Shown in pieces: positions 45,591-54,269 of a stretch of 64,000 bases of DNA. Source of the stretch: Glycomyces sp. TRM65418 (GTDB lineage: Bacteria; Actinomycetota; Actinomycetes; Mycobacteriales; Micromonosporaceae); NCBI RefSeq assembly GCF_019710475.1, contig NZ_JAJFAX010000004.1, forward strand, positions 62,001 through 126,000, in the 5' to 3' direction. A model generated the notes under the pieces. It worked only from the letters and a program-made list of their open reading frames with translations. It was not told the origin of the DNA and ran no database searches. The translations under genes were made by a program, and so were the position numbers. The stretch's first letter is position 1. Each line of letters starts with the position of its first letter.

Positions 45591-46358
45591 TCAGCGCAGC
45601 CCGAGGGTCGTCAGCCGCTGCGCGAGCTCGGCCGCGTCCGGATGCGGCAGGTACGCGTCGATCCGGCCGTCGACCATCACGCAGGTCGCGTGCGCGCGGG
45701 CCGCGGCGGCCGGGTCGTGGGTGACCATGACGACGGTCTGCTCCCACTCGTCGACCAGCTCGCGCAGCAGGTCGAGCACTTCGGCGGCGGTGTCGACGTC
45801 GAGCGCGCCGGTCGGCTCGTCGGCGAAGACCACGGCCGGCCTGGCGGCGAGCGACCGGGCGATGGCCGCGCGCTGCTGCTGCCCGCCCGAGAGCTCGGCG
45901 GGCCTGCGGTGCAGGAGCTCGGCGATGCCGACGCGTTCGACCAGATGCCGCAGCCAGCGCCGGTCCGCGTCGGCCCCGGCCAGGCGCAGCGGCAGCGTCA
46001 GGTTCTCCTCCACGGTCAGCGACGGCAGCAGGTTGTAGGACTGGAACACGAACCCGACCCGGGCGCGGCGCACCCGGGTCCGTTTCGTCTCGCTGAGCCC
46101 GGAGATCCGCGTGCCGCCGATGCTCACTTCGCCGCCGGTCGGGTCGTCGAGCCCGGCCGCGCAGTGCAGCAGGGTCGACTTGCCCGACCCGGACGGGCCC
46201 ATGACCGCCAGGAAGGTGCCGCGGGCGACTTCGAGCGAGACGCGGTCGAGCGCGGTGTGGGCGCCGTCGTAGGTCTTCGTCACCTCGTCCATGAACAGCG
46301 CGGGCGGCCGGGCGGTGCCCGAACGCAGATGCTCGCGGGGCGCGGTGAGGGTGCTCAT
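45591..46358 (-). CDS. ABC transporter ATPase (MacB/LolD type)
   Basis: The 255-residue ATPase has Walker A 'GPSGSGKST', Q-loop 'FVFQSYNLLPSLTVEENL', signature 'LSGGQQQRAAIARSL', Walker B 'VVFADEPTGALD' and H-loop 'MVTHDPAAA', typical of the MacB/LolD/FtsE group that partners FtsX-like permeases. It overlaps the preceding small membrane gene by 4 nt (ATGA) and is followed by the permease, making a tight operon. Confidence 0.93.
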   Translation of the reverse strand: MSTLTAPREHLRSGTARPPALFMDEVTKTYDGAHTALDRVSLEVARGTFLAVMGPSGSGKSTLLHCAAGLDDPTGGEVSIGGTRISGLSETKRTRVRRARVGFVFQSYNLLPSLTVEENLTLPLRLAGADADRRWLRHLVERVGIAELLHRRPAELSGGQQQRAAIARSLAARPAVVFADEPTGALDVDTAAEVLDLLRELVDEWEQTVVMVTHDPAAAARAHATCVMVDGRIDAYLPHPDAAELAQRLTTLGLR

Positions 46359-46585
46359 CGGCGCTTCCCGCCGGCGACGGCCCGGACGACGAGCGCGACG
46401 GCGGAGCCGACGGCGATGAGGCCGAACGGGACCGCGAGGATCCACAGCCCGGCGGCCTGGAGGCCGACGTTGAACACGGCTCCGGCGGCCAGGCCGATCC
46501 ACAGCGCGGCGCTGGTGAGCTTGTGGTGGTCGGGCGCGTCCTTGCGGGGCGGCGCGGGGGCGGCGATGCGGTACTGGTCGTTCAC
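46355..46585 (-). CDS. Small two-helix membrane protein
   Basis: The 76-residue protein has a polar, basic N-terminus and two hydrophobic helices ('ALWIGLAAGAVFNVGLQAAG' and 'AVPFGLIAVGSAVALVVRAV') separated by a short turn, ending 'GGKRR'. GTG 46585 follows GGAGGG. First gene of the ABC exporter operon and translationally coupled to the ATPase. Resembles small accessory proteins found with such exporters; function is unknown. Confidence 0.75.
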   Translation of the reverse strand: MNDQYRIAAPAPPRKDAPDHHKLTSAALWIGLAAGAVFNVGLQAAGLWILAVPFGLIAVGSAVALVVRAVAGGKRR

Positions 46586-46770
46586 GGTGTTCCCTCCGAT
46601 GGATCGGTTGTGAACGACGCTATGGCGAATCGCCCTCGCGCCCAATGCAGTCACCTGGCGGATTCGGGGTGGGGCCAGGTGCAGGCCCCGAGGTACAGCC
46701 AGCTGTAGCGACGATCGACGCCGCCGCGGGTAGGTTTCTGGAGCCGGAGGCGACGACACGGGAGGTGCGC

Positions 46771-48078
46771 ATGGCGAACGACCGGTCCGAGCGTTGGCGC
46801 GCCCGGTTCGAGGCGCTGGTGCGCGTCGAACGGGAGGACACCGACCTGCGCTCGCTGCTCCTCGCGGCTCTGCGGGCCACCGGCTACGGCACAATCGCCG
46901 CCGGTTTCGCGATCCTCGCGCTCTACTCCATCCCGATCCTGCTGCTCACCGGCTTCCTCGCCCTCCTCGGCGTCGGCCGCCCGCTCATCGCCCCCATGAT
47001 GCAGTGGGTCCGGATCGTCGCCGGCCTGGAACGCCGCCGCCTGCGCCGCCTCGGCTACGAGGTCCCGGCCCCGTACACGGCCCCGATCGCCGACCCGCCC
47101 CGCACCTTCGGCGAGCTCAAGGCCGACCCGAGCGCCCGCCGCGACCTGGCGTGGATCGGCCTCCACGCCACGTGGGGGCTCATCCTCGGCGCGCTGGTCC
47201 TGCAGATGCCCATCATCTCGGTCCGCGACGTCACCTACCCGCTGTGGTGGGCCGCCGCGCCCACCACCGAGCGGCAGATCCTCAACGGCCTCATCGCGGC
47301 CGACACCCAGGCCCTCGCCAACCTCGGCTGCGCCACCGGCGTCGCCGTGTTCGCCCTGTGGCTCCTGTTCGCCCCCAAACTCCTCGACCTGCAGGCCCGC
47401 CCCGGCGTGAACCTCCTCGGCCCCGACCCCGAAGTCGACCTGTCCGAACGCGTCGCCCGCCTCACCGCCACCCGCGCCGCCGCGCTCGACGCGCACGCCG
47501 TCGAACTGCGCCGCATCGAACGCGCCCTCCACGACGGCGCCCAGAACCGCCTCGTCGCCGTCGCCGTCCTCATCGGCGCCGCCCGCCGCGAGGTCACCCG
47601 CGCCCCCGAACGCGCCGACGAGATCCTCGAACGCGCCCAGACCACCGTCGAGGGCGCGCTCGCCGAACTGCGGGCCGTCGTCCGCTCGATCCTCCCCCCG
47701 GTCCTGGAGGACCGGGGCCTCGCCGGCGCGCTCAGCGCGCTCGCCTCCGACTGCGCCGTGCCGTGCACCGTGGAAGTGGACGTCGCGCATCGCTGCCCCG
47801 CGAGCGTCGAGGCCACCGCCTATTTCGTGGTCGCCGAGTCGCTCACGAACGTGGCGAAGCACTCGCACGCGTCCAACGCGTCGGTGGAGGTCCGACTCAA
47901 GGGGCATACGCTCACGGTCGCGGTCGTCGACGACGGCCGCGGCGGCGCCGACGCCGCCTCCGGGTCCGGGCTCGCGGGGATCGCGCGCCGCGTGGAGGCG
48001 CTCGACGGCACCGCCACGGTGACCAGCCCACCGGGTGGGCCGACCGAGATCAGAGTGGAGCTGCCATGCGGATCGTGA
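46771..48078 (+). CDS. Sensor histidine kinase (NarL/DesK type) with putative-sensor domain
   Basis: The 435-residue membrane kinase has a hydrophobic N-terminal sensor region (about 25-220, four helices, matching the 'putative sensor' type with 'GLERRRLRRLG'), a HisKA_3 dimerisation domain with H254 in 'RALHDGAQNRLVAVAV', and a HATPase domain ('VAESLTNVAKHSHASNASV', 'DDGRGGA', 'GSGLAGIARRV'). ATG 46771 follows GGGAGG. The response regulator overlaps its 3' end. Divergent from an ABC exporter operon that it probably regulates. Confidence 0.93.
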   Translation: MANDRSERWRARFEALVRVEREDTDLRSLLLAALRATGYGTIAAGFAILALYSIPILLLTGFLALLGVGRPLIAPMMQWVRIVAGLERRRLRRLGYEVPAPYTAPIADPPRTFGELKADPSARRDLAWIGLHATWGLILGALVLQMPIISVRDVTYPLWWAAAPTTERQILNGLIAADTQALANLGCATGVAVFALWLLFAPKLLDLQARPGVNLLGPDPEVDLSERVARLTATRAAALDAHAVELRRIERALHDGAQNRLVAVAVLIGAARREVTRAPERADEILERAQTTVEGALAELRAVVRSILPPVLEDRGLAGALSALASDCAVPCTVEVDVAHRCPASVEATAYFVVAESLTNVAKHSHASNASVEVRLKGHTLTVAVVDDGRGGADAASGSGLAGIARRVEALDGTATVTSPPGGPTEIRVELPCGS

Positions 48079-48713
48079 TCGCCGAGGACGACACCCTCCT
48101 GCGCGAGGGCCTGAACCTGGTGCTGCAGGGGGAGGGCTTCGAGGTCGTGGCCTCCGTCGGCGGGCCCGAGGAGTTCCTCGCGGCCGTGGAGGAGCACCGG
48201 CCCGACGTGGCGGTGGTCGACGTGCGGATGCCGCCGACCCACACCGACGAGGGCATCAAGGCCGCCGTGGCGGCGCGCCGCGCCCACCCGGGCCTCGCGG
48301 TGCTCGTCCTCTCGGCCTATGTGGAGCAGAGCTTCGCGACCGACCTCCTCGCCGACGGCGCCCGCAGCGTCGGGTACCTGCTCAAGGAGCGGGTGGGCCG
48401 CGTGGACGCGTTCGTGGAGGCCCTGCGCCGGGTCGCCGGGGGCGGCACGGCGATCGACCCGGAGGTCGTGGCGCAGCTGTTCGCGCAGCGGCGCGCCGAC
48501 GACCCCGTCGAGCGGCTGACCCCGCGCGAGAAGGAGGTCCTGTCGGTCATGGCCGAGGGCCTCGGGAACGGCGCGATCGCGCAGCGGCTGTTCATCACCG
48601 AGAACGCCGTCCACAAGCACATCCGCAACATCTTCCTGAAGCTCGACCTGACCCCCGACGACCAGACCGACCGCCGCGTCGCGGCCGTCCTCCACTACCT
48701 GGAACGCACCTGA
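48066..48713 (+). CDS. LuxR/NarL-family response regulator
   Basis: The 215-residue regulator has a receiver domain with acidic E7-D8-D9, phosphoacceptor D52 ('VAVVDVRMPP'), a conserved Lys in 'GYLLKERV', and a C-terminal LuxR helix-turn-helix ('LTPREKEVLSVMAEGLGNGAIAQRL' in part, 'ITENAVHKHIRNIFLKL'). It overlaps the kinase gene by 13 nt. Likely target is the divergent ABC exporter operon (46585 leftward). Confidence 0.95.
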   Translation: MRIVIAEDDTLLREGLNLVLQGEGFEVVASVGGPEEFLAAVEEHRPDVAVVDVRMPPTHTDEGIKAAVAARRAHPGLAVLVLSAYVEQSFATDLLADGARSVGYLLKERVGRVDAFVEALRRVAGGGTAIDPEVVAQLFAQRRADDPVERLTPREKEVLSVMAEGLGNGAIAQRLFITENAVHKHIRNIFLKLDLTPDDQTDRRVAAVLHYLERT

Positions 48714-48831
48714 CCGACTGCAGGCGTCCGCGTCAGGCCGGAGCCATGGGACGATGCGGGATTCGCACCGACCCGGAGGCGGAGCGGGCGCCGGCGGCCC
48801 CGACCGCGGACGGCCGCACCGCCCCGCCGTG

Positions 48832-49269
48832 TCAGTCGAGGGCCCTCGCCGACCACATGCCCCGGCGTTCGGCCTTGGCGAGCTTCTCGGCCTTGCGCAG
48901 CGTGTCGCCGATCGTCAGCTCCTGGTGCCGCAGGATATAGGTGTGCGCCATGCCCTCGGCGACGGCGAGAACGGCGTAGTTCATGCCGTTCTCCATCACC
49001 ACGTGCATGAGCAGCCGGTCGTACTGGTCCTTCGACGGATCGCCCGGGTCGCTGAACAGGTGCACCGTGCGGCCTTCGAGCTTCCTCCTCGCGTACGCCT
49101 TCGCCTCCGCGCCCCAGTCCTCCTCGTCGCGGTAGCCGCCCGACTCGGGGGAGTTGATCCCCATGATCCGCACGCGGACCTTCTCGCCGTCGATGAACGC
49201 GCGGAACGTGTCCCCGTCGACCACGTCGTGGACCTCGACCGTCGCGTAGAAGTCGCCCGGACCTTCCAT
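48832..49269 (-). CDS. Thermonuclease (SNase-like) family protein
   Basis: The 145-residue protein is a compact staphylococcal-nuclease fold: 'VVDGDTFRAFIDGEKVRVRIMGINSPES' in part gives the Asp, Arg and Glu of the active site, and 'DQYDRLLMHV' supplies the second catalytic Arg. There is no signal peptide, unlike classic thermonucleases, so it may act in the cytoplasm. ATG 49269 has GGAGG 8 nt upstream. It is divergent from the DUF6350 gene. Confidence 0.88.
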   Translation of the reverse strand: MEGPGDFYATVEVHDVVDGDTFRAFIDGEKVRVRIMGINSPESGGYRDEEDWGAEAKAYARRKLEGRTVHLFSDPGDPSKDQYDRLLMHVVMENGMNYAVLAVAEGMAHTYILRHQELTIGDTLRKAEKLAKAERRGMWSARALD

Positions 49270-49384
49270 GTGCTGCCTCCAGCTTCCCGACCCCCGGCAC
49301 CGGAGGTTTCGCGGACATCCTCGCATTGCGAAGCCGTGGACGGGAACCGTCCTCGACGTGCCCGGCTGTGACAGACTGGTCGGC

Positions 49385-50770
49385 GTGGAGCGACGACCGA
49401 ACCGACGCCCTGGCAGAACAGGGTCAGTGCAGCGAAGCACCGTGCGCATCTCCACGGCCGCGCCCGGCGACGCCCCGCCGGCCGCGAGCCGCACCGCCGA
49501 CACCGCAGTGGTCGACACCGCGGCGTCCGTGAAGCGCGCCAAGGCGAAACGCCCGCGAACGCTCTTCGCGTCCGCGCTCGCCACCACGGTCTGGTGCGCC
49601 ACGGTCGTGTTCACCCCGATCCTCGTCGTCGTCATCCTCGGCTGGTGGCAGGCCGGACGCGAAGGCGCCGTCGCCGCGGTCGCGGCCGCCGCCGGGATCG
49701 CCTGGCTCTCCGGCCACGGCGTCCCGGTCGACATCGGACCGATCCACCTGAGCGTCGCCCCGCTCGCGCTCACCGCCCTCATCGCCTGGCGCCTCGCCAA
49801 GGCCGCCGCGGGGACCACCCGCGCCATCGGCGGCCGCGACGCCGCCGCCGTGCGCGCCGCCGCAGGCGTCGTCAGCATCCTCTACACCGGACTCCTCGCC
49901 GGGGCCGTCGCCTTCTGCAACACCGGCCCCTTCGGGGTCGACATGCTCCCCGCCCTGCTGCACGCCGTCCCGCTCATCGCCGTGGCCACCGCCTTCGGCG
50001 CGGCCCGCGAAGCCGGGATCCTCCCGTGGGGCGCCGCCTCGGTGTGGCTCCGGCGCGGCCTGCGCACCGGCATGATCACCGCCGGGGCGCTGCTGGCCTG
50101 CGGCGCGGCCGCCACGGGCGTCGCGTTCGCCGTCCGCGGCCCGCTCGTCGCCGACACGCTGCGCCTCTACGGACCCGAGTCCTGGATCGTCGCCCTCCTG
50201 GCCCTGATCTACCTGCCGAACTGCGCCGTGTGGGCCGCCGCGTACATCACCGGGCCCGGCTTCGCCGTCGGCGCCGGCACCGCCGTGCAGGCCGAGATGG
50301 TCGAACTCGTGCCGCTCCCGGCGTTCCCGGTCTTCGCGGCCGTCCCGAACGGCCCCCTGCCCTCCTACGCGACGATCCTCATCGGACTGCCGCTGATGCT
50401 CGCGGCGGTCTTCGGCGTCATCCTCACCTACCGGTCCCCCGACCTGCGCGTCCCGCGCATCACCACCGCCGCCACGGTGGCCGCCGCGACCGCCGCGGTG
50501 GTCCTCGGCGGCCTCGCCCACCTCTCGGGCGGCGCGGCCGGGCAGCACCTCATGGCGGACCTCGGCCCCGACCCGCTCGCGGTCGCCGGAATCGCCGCGG
50601 CGCAGTTCGTCATCGGCCTCGTCGGATCCGCGCTCATCGCGCGCCTGTTCGCCGTGCACCGCCGCGCCGCCGAATCCGAGCTGGTGCGGAGGGACACGGT
50701 GGTCATCCCCGAACCCGCTTCCGGCCGCGACGACGCGTTACCGTACTCCCGTGACCACTGCGCCAATTGA
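49385..50770 (+). CDS. DUF6350-type multi-helix membrane protein
   Basis: The 461-residue protein has about ten to eleven hydrophobic helices, starting near residue 60, and matches the DUF6350 membrane family that commonly precedes purN in actinomycetes. Motif-like stretches are 'GHGVPVDIGPIHLSVAPLAL', 'IALIYLPN'-type 'LLALIYLPNCAVWAAAYITGPGF' and 'PLPSYATILIGLPL'. GTG 49385 lies 7 nt after CAGACT, a weak leaderless -10, and is uncertain; another GTG at 49427 is possible. The stop codon lies inside the first tandem repeat of purN. Function is unknown. Confidence 0.75.
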   Translation: MERRPNRRPGRTGSVQRSTVRISTAAPGDAPPAASRTADTAVVDTAASVKRAKAKRPRTLFASALATTVWCATVVFTPILVVVILGWWQAGREGAVAAVAAAAGIAWLSGHGVPVDIGPIHLSVAPLALTALIAWRLAKAAAGTTRAIGGRDAAAVRAAAGVVSILYTGLLAGAVAFCNTGPFGVDMLPALLHAVPLIAVATAFGAAREAGILPWGAASVWLRRGLRTGMITAGALLACGAAATGVAFAVRGPLVADTLRLYGPESWIVALLALIYLPNCAVWAAAYITGPGFAVGAGTAVQAEMVELVPLPAFPVFAAVPNGPLPSYATILIGLPLMLAAVFGVILTYRSPDLRVPRITTAATVAAATAAVVLGGLAHLSGGAAGQHLMADLGPDPLAVAGIAAAQFVIGLVGSALIARLFAVHRRAAESELVRRDTVVIPEPASGRDDALPYSRDHCAN

Positions 50771-51455
50771 CGGCTCGCCAGCATCGCCGAAGGGGCCAAT
50801 TGACGGCTCGCCAGCATCGCCGAAGGGGCCGACCGACGGCTCGCCGGCATCGCCGAAGCGGCTCGTCGTCCTCGTCTCCGGCTCCGGCTCCAACCTGCAG
50901 GCCCTCATCGACGCCTGCGCCGACCCCGCCTACGGGGCCGAGGTCGTCGCCGTCGGGGCCGACCGCGAGGGCACCTACGGCGCCGAACGGGCCGCCGAGG
51001 CCGGCGTCCCCACGTTCGTCCACCGCGTCAAGGACTACCCGACGCGCGAGGCCTGGGACGAGGCCCTGACCGCCGAGGTCGCCTCGTACGAGCCCGACCT
51101 GGTCGTCTCCGCCGGATTCCTGAAGCTCTGCGGCCCGCGCTTCCTGGCGACCTTCCCCGGCCGGTACATCAACACGCACAACTCGCTGCTCCCCGCGTTC
51201 CCGGGCATGAACGGCCCCGGCGAGGCCCTCGCCGCGGGCGTGAAGCTCGCGGGCGCGACCCTGTTCATCTGCGACTCGGGCGTGGACACCGGCCCGATCA
51301 TCGCCCAGTGCGCCGTCCCCGTGGAGGACGACGACACCGTCGACACGCTGACCGAGCGCATCAAGGAAGCCGAACGCGCGCAGCTGGTCGAGTCCGTGGG
51401 CCGCATGGTCCGCGACGGCTGGAAGGTCGAAGGCCGCCGAGTCCGCCTCGGCTAG
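50751..51455 (+). CDS. purN: Phosphoribosylglycinamide formyltransferase
   Basis: This transfers formyl from 10-formyl-THF to GAR in purine synthesis. The 234-residue protein has 'VVLVSGSGSNLQALIDAC', the catalytic Asn/His in 'YINTHNSLLPAFPG' and the Asp in 'CDSGVDTGPIIAQ'. Its N-terminus carries three copies of an 11-residue repeat 'PIDGSPASPKG' (last copy variant), about 35 residues not present in normal PurN, encoded by a 33-bp tandem repeat. GTG 50751 overlaps the DUF6350 gene by 20 nt. purH lies downstream after a vanZ-like gene. Confidence 0.93.
   Translation: MTTAPIDGSPASPKGPIDGSPASPKGPTDGSPASPKRLVVLVSGSGSNLQALIDACADPAYGAEVVAVGADREGTYGAERAAEAGVPTFVHRVKDYPTREAWDEALTAEVASYEPDLVVSAGFLKLCGPRFLATFPGRYINTHNSLLPAFPGMNGPGEALAAGVKLAGATLFICDSGVDTGPIIAQCAVPVEDDDTVDTLTERIKEAERAQLVESVGRMVRDGWKVEGRRVRLG
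50763..50861 (+). repeat. Three-copy 33-bp tandem repeat in the purN 5' end
   Basis: Units at 50763-50795 and 50796-50828 are identical; 50829-50861 differs at a few positions. Each unit encodes 11 residues, so copy number changes keep purN in frame. The stop codon of the upstream gene (50768-50770) lies within unit 1. Confidence 0.95.
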
Positions 51456-51646
51456 CCCGCCTCCCCTCAAGCAAGAGGCGGACAACGACATCCGGGCCCC
51501 GCTGTCGGCGGGTTCGTTCGGAAGTGACGACGGTCGAGCGCCGGCCCCGAACTGGTTGGCGACTGCGCCGCTGATACCACCTTCACGGCATCGGCGAGCC
51601 CGATCGCCGGAGCGCCGTGTCGGTGCAGTCCGGCTAGGGTCGCTGC

Positions 51647-52285
51647 ATGACCGCTCCCCTCGCCGTCAACGCGCTCGAGACCGCCACCGTCCTCGTCTCC
51701 TTCGCCCTGGCGCCGCTGGCGTTGCTCCTCGCCTGGGGGCTCGCGTCCTTCCGGGTCCGTCGCGGCGTCCCCTCCGGAACCGCTTGGCGCCGCTCCGTCG
51801 CCGAGGTCGGGATGGTCGCCGGGACGCTGCCCTGGCTCTTCCTCGTGCTCACGCCCCGCGGCGGCTCCGGCGGCGTCCAGCCCGTGCCCTTCGCCGACCT
51901 CATCGACCTGGCCTCCGCCGACCCCCGCACCATCGTCGAGCAGCTCGTCGGGAACCTGCTCCTGTTCTTCCTCGCCGGCGTCTTCGTGCCGCTGCGGTTC
52001 CGCGTCGGCCTCCTCGCGGTCTTCCTCGGCGGGGCCCTCGGGGCCGCACTCGTCGAGACCGCCCAGTTCGCGTTCGGCACCGGCCGCGTCGCCTCGATCG
52101 ACGACGTCCTCCTCAACGCGATCGGCGCCCTGCTCGGGGCCCTCGCCTCGCGCCGCTGGTGGCGGGGCTCACCCTCGCGCGTCGCGCCGACGGCCGAATC
52201 GACCGTGTTACGCTCGGCTGGTCGCGACTGGCGAGTGACGTCTTTCGAGGTTTCCCGTGGCACGGACCGGGCAGCTCGTTGTTGA
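51647..52285 (+). CDS. VanZ-like family membrane protein
   Basis: The 212-residue protein has four hydrophobic helices and the VanZ-like core: '[18 protein letters not shown]', '[32 protein letters not shown]' (acidic/aromatic EtaQ and DDvlLN-G pattern, quoted here in two parts of the same helix pair). Some VanZ proteins give low-level teicoplanin resistance; most are uncharacterised. TAGGGT lies 6 nt before the ATG. The last about 25 residues ('[16 protein letters not shown]') are encoded by the start of the purH riboswitch and are probably incidental. Confidence 0.85.
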   Translation: MTAPLAVNALETATVLVSFALAPLALLLAWGLASFRVRRGVPSGTAWRRSVAEVGMVAGTLPWLFLVLTPRGGSGGVQPVPFADLIDLASADPRTIVEQLVGNLLLFFLAGVFVPLRFRVGLLAVFLGGALGAALVETAQFAFGTGRVASIDDVLLNAIGALLGALASRRWWRGSPSRVAPTAESTVLRSAGRDWRVTSFEVSRGTDRAARC

Positions 52286-52400
52286 GGGGAAACCTCCCGA
52301 GACGGTCGCAGGTGGAGCACCACCAGGGAGCGGCACTGCTGAACCTGTTACTGCGGTCGAACGCCTGGGCCGCAGTCATTACTCGATCAGGAGCAGTGCA
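52214..52400 (+). promoter_or_regulatory. ZTP (pfl) riboswitch controlling purH
   Basis: The conserved 5' half ('GGTCGCGACTGGCGA', from 52220), the central 'CCACCAGGGAGCG' (about 52320-52332) and the 3' 'CGCCTGGGC' (about 52362-52370) match the ZTP/ZMP aptamer upstream of actinobacterial purH. GCACTGCT (52333-52340) is exactly complementary to AGCAGTGC (52392-52399), which overlaps the purH ribosome-binding site AGGAG. This suggests translational control, with ZTP binding freeing the site. The 5' half overlaps the vanZ-like coding end. Confidence 0.88.
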
Positions 52401-52403
52401 TTC

Positions 52404-53969
52404 ATGTCTGAGCGGAAGCGCATCAAGCGAGCCCTCATCTCGGTCTTCGACAAGACCGGCATCGTCGAACTGGCCGCCGATCTCCACACGGCGGGCGTCG
52501 AACTCGTCTCGACCGGCTCGACCGCCGCGCGCATCAGCGAGGCCGGCGTCCCCGTCACGAAGGTCGAAGGCCTCACGGGCTTCCCCGAGATCCTCGACGA
52601 CCGCGTCAAGACCCTCCACCCGAAGGTCCACGCCGGCATGCTCGCCGACGTCCGCCGCGAGTCGCACCGCGCGCAGCTCGCGGAGCTCGGCATCGACGCC
52701 TTCGACCTGCTCGTGGGCAACCTCTACCCGTTCGCGGCCACGGTCGCCTCCGGCGCGGGCTTCGACGACATCGTCGAGAAGATCGACGTCGGCGGCCCCT
52801 CGATGGTCCGCGGCGCGGCCAAGAACCACGCCAACGTCGCGGTCGTCGTCGACCCCGCCGACTACGCGCTCGTCCGCGAGGCCGCCACCGAAGGCACCAC
52901 CGCCGCGCAGCGGCTCCGCTTGGCCGCCAAGGCCTTCGCGCACCTCGCCACCTACGACGCCGCCGTCGCCACCTGGCTCGCCGAGCAGGTCGACGGCCCC
53001 GAAGGGGAGCAGTCCGCGGACGCCGGACTCCCCGACTTCCAGGCCGTGCCGATGACCAAGCTCGCCGACCTGCGCTACGGCGAGAACCCCCACCAGCCGG
53101 CCGCCGTCTACGCCGCGCCCGGCGCGCCCGGTCTCGCGCAGGCCGAGCAGCTCCACGGCAAGGCCATGAGCTTCAACAACTACACCGACGCCGACGCCGC
53201 CTGGCGCGCCGCGCACGACTTCACCGACCCGTGCGTCGCGATCATCAAGCACGCCAACCCGTGCGGCATCGCCGTGGGCGGCTCGATCGCCGAGGCCCAC
53301 CGCAAGGCCCACGAATGCGACCCGGTGAGCGCCTTCGGCGGCGTCATCGCCGCCAACGCCGAAGTCGACGCCGAGGCCGCCGCGCAGATCGTCGCGATCT
53401 TCACCGAGGTCGTCGTCGCGCCGTCCTTCACCAAGGAGGCGGTCGCGATCCTCTCGGCGAAGAAGAACCTCCGCCTCCTCCAGGTTCCCGAGTGGGCCCC
53501 GGCCGACGTCGAGCTGAAGCCGATCTCGGGCGGGGTGCTCGCGCAGCGGCCCGACCGCATCGACGCCGACGGCGACGACCCGGCGAACTGGACCCTCGCC
53601 ACGGGCGACGCCGCCGACGCCGCGACCCTCGCCGACCTCGTCTTCGCCTGGCGCGCGGTGCGCGCGGTGAAGTCCAACGCGATCCTCCTGGCCGCCGACA
53701 ACGCCTCGGTCGGCGTCGGCATGGGCCAGGTCAACCGCGTCGACTCGGCGAAACTCGCGATCGAGCGCGCGGGCGAGCGGGCGACCGGTTCGGTCGCGGC
53801 CTCGGACGCGTTCTTCCCGTTCGCCGACGGCCTGCAGATCCTCATCGACGGCGGCGTGAAGGCCGTCGTCCAACCGGGCGGCTCCGTCCGCGACGAGGAA
53901 GTCGTCTCGGCCGCCAAAGAAGCCGGCATCACGATGTACCTCACCGGAACCCGCCACTTCACGCACTGA
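52404..53969 (+). CDS. purH: Bifunctional AICAR formyltransferase / IMP cyclohydrolase
   Basis: This performs the last two steps of IMP synthesis. The 521-residue length is typical. The N-terminal MGS-like cyclohydrolase domain (about 1-145) has '[11 protein letters not shown]' and '[12 protein letters not shown]'; the AICAR transformylase domain follows with '[12 protein letters not shown]', the catalytic '[10 protein letters not shown]', 'DPVSAFGG' and the C-terminal '[10 protein letters not shown]'. ATG 52404 follows AGGAG at a spacing of 10. Controlled by the ZTP riboswitch just upstream. Confidence 0.97.
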   Translation: MSERKRIKRALISVFDKTGIVELAADLHTAGVELVSTGSTAARISEAGVPVTKVEGLTGFPEILDDRVKTLHPKVHAGMLADVRRESHRAQLAELGIDAFDLLVGNLYPFAATVASGAGFDDIVEKIDVGGPSMVRGAAKNHANVAVVVDPADYALVREAATEGTTAAQRLRLAAKAFAHLATYDAAVATWLAEQVDGPEGEQSADAGLPDFQAVPMTKLADLRYGENPHQPAAVYAAPGAPGLAQAEQLHGKAMSFNNYTDADAAWRAAHDFTDPCVAIIKHANPCGIAVGGSIAEAHRKAHECDPVSAFGGVIAANAEVDAEAAAQIVAIFTEVVVAPSFTKEAVAILSAKKNLRLLQVPEWAPADVELKPISGGVLAQRPDRIDADGDDPANWTLATGDAADAATLADLVFAWRAVRAVKSNAILLAADNASVGVGMGQVNRVDSAKLAIERAGERATGSVAASDAFFPFADGLQILIDGGVKAVVQPGGSVRDEEVVSAAKEAGITMYLTGTRHFTH

Positions 53970-53989
53970 GGCAGCAGCGAGCGAAGCGA

Positions 53990-54039
53990 AAGCGCCCGAT
54001 CGGTACTCCGCCCCGTCAAGGAGCATCGACCGGGCGCTT
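53990..54039 (+). terminator. Terminator after purH
   Basis: AAGCGCCCG (53990-53998) pairs with CGGGCGCTT (54031-54039) across a 32-nt loop. The following 54040-54269 shows no recognisable gene and may include the vanished 5' end of the HAD pseudogene. Confidence 0.55.
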
Positions 54040-54269
54040 CCGTCTGCGGAGCGGGGACCGCGCAGCCCTCATGCCGGCATCGCGTTCCGCGTGGCGGCCG
54101 TCTCGGGGGATACGGTCTCGCTGCCTTGACGACTTCCATGTCCATGGATTCTCGTTCCATCATCACCACACCAACCGCGACGAGCCCGCGCACCATGGAC
54201 CGATATACGCCATCTGGCGGGCAGAACGGCAACGGATCGGAGGCGAGCGTCACCGAGCCGTACCCTGCA

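Noticed and set aside
49268-49384. N-terminal extension of the DUF6350 protein to 49268
   Set aside because: The added 39 residues are Arg/Pro-rich without hydrophobic or family character and overlap the divergent nuclease promoter region.
50763-50861. CRISPR-like array
   Set aside because: Units are directly contiguous with no spacers and encode part of purN.
54126-54269. Intact 189-residue protein beginning at 54126
   Set aside because: The frame is open to 54695, but only parts resemble a known family; the homologous pieces switch frame, so it is a pseudogene, not an intact gene.
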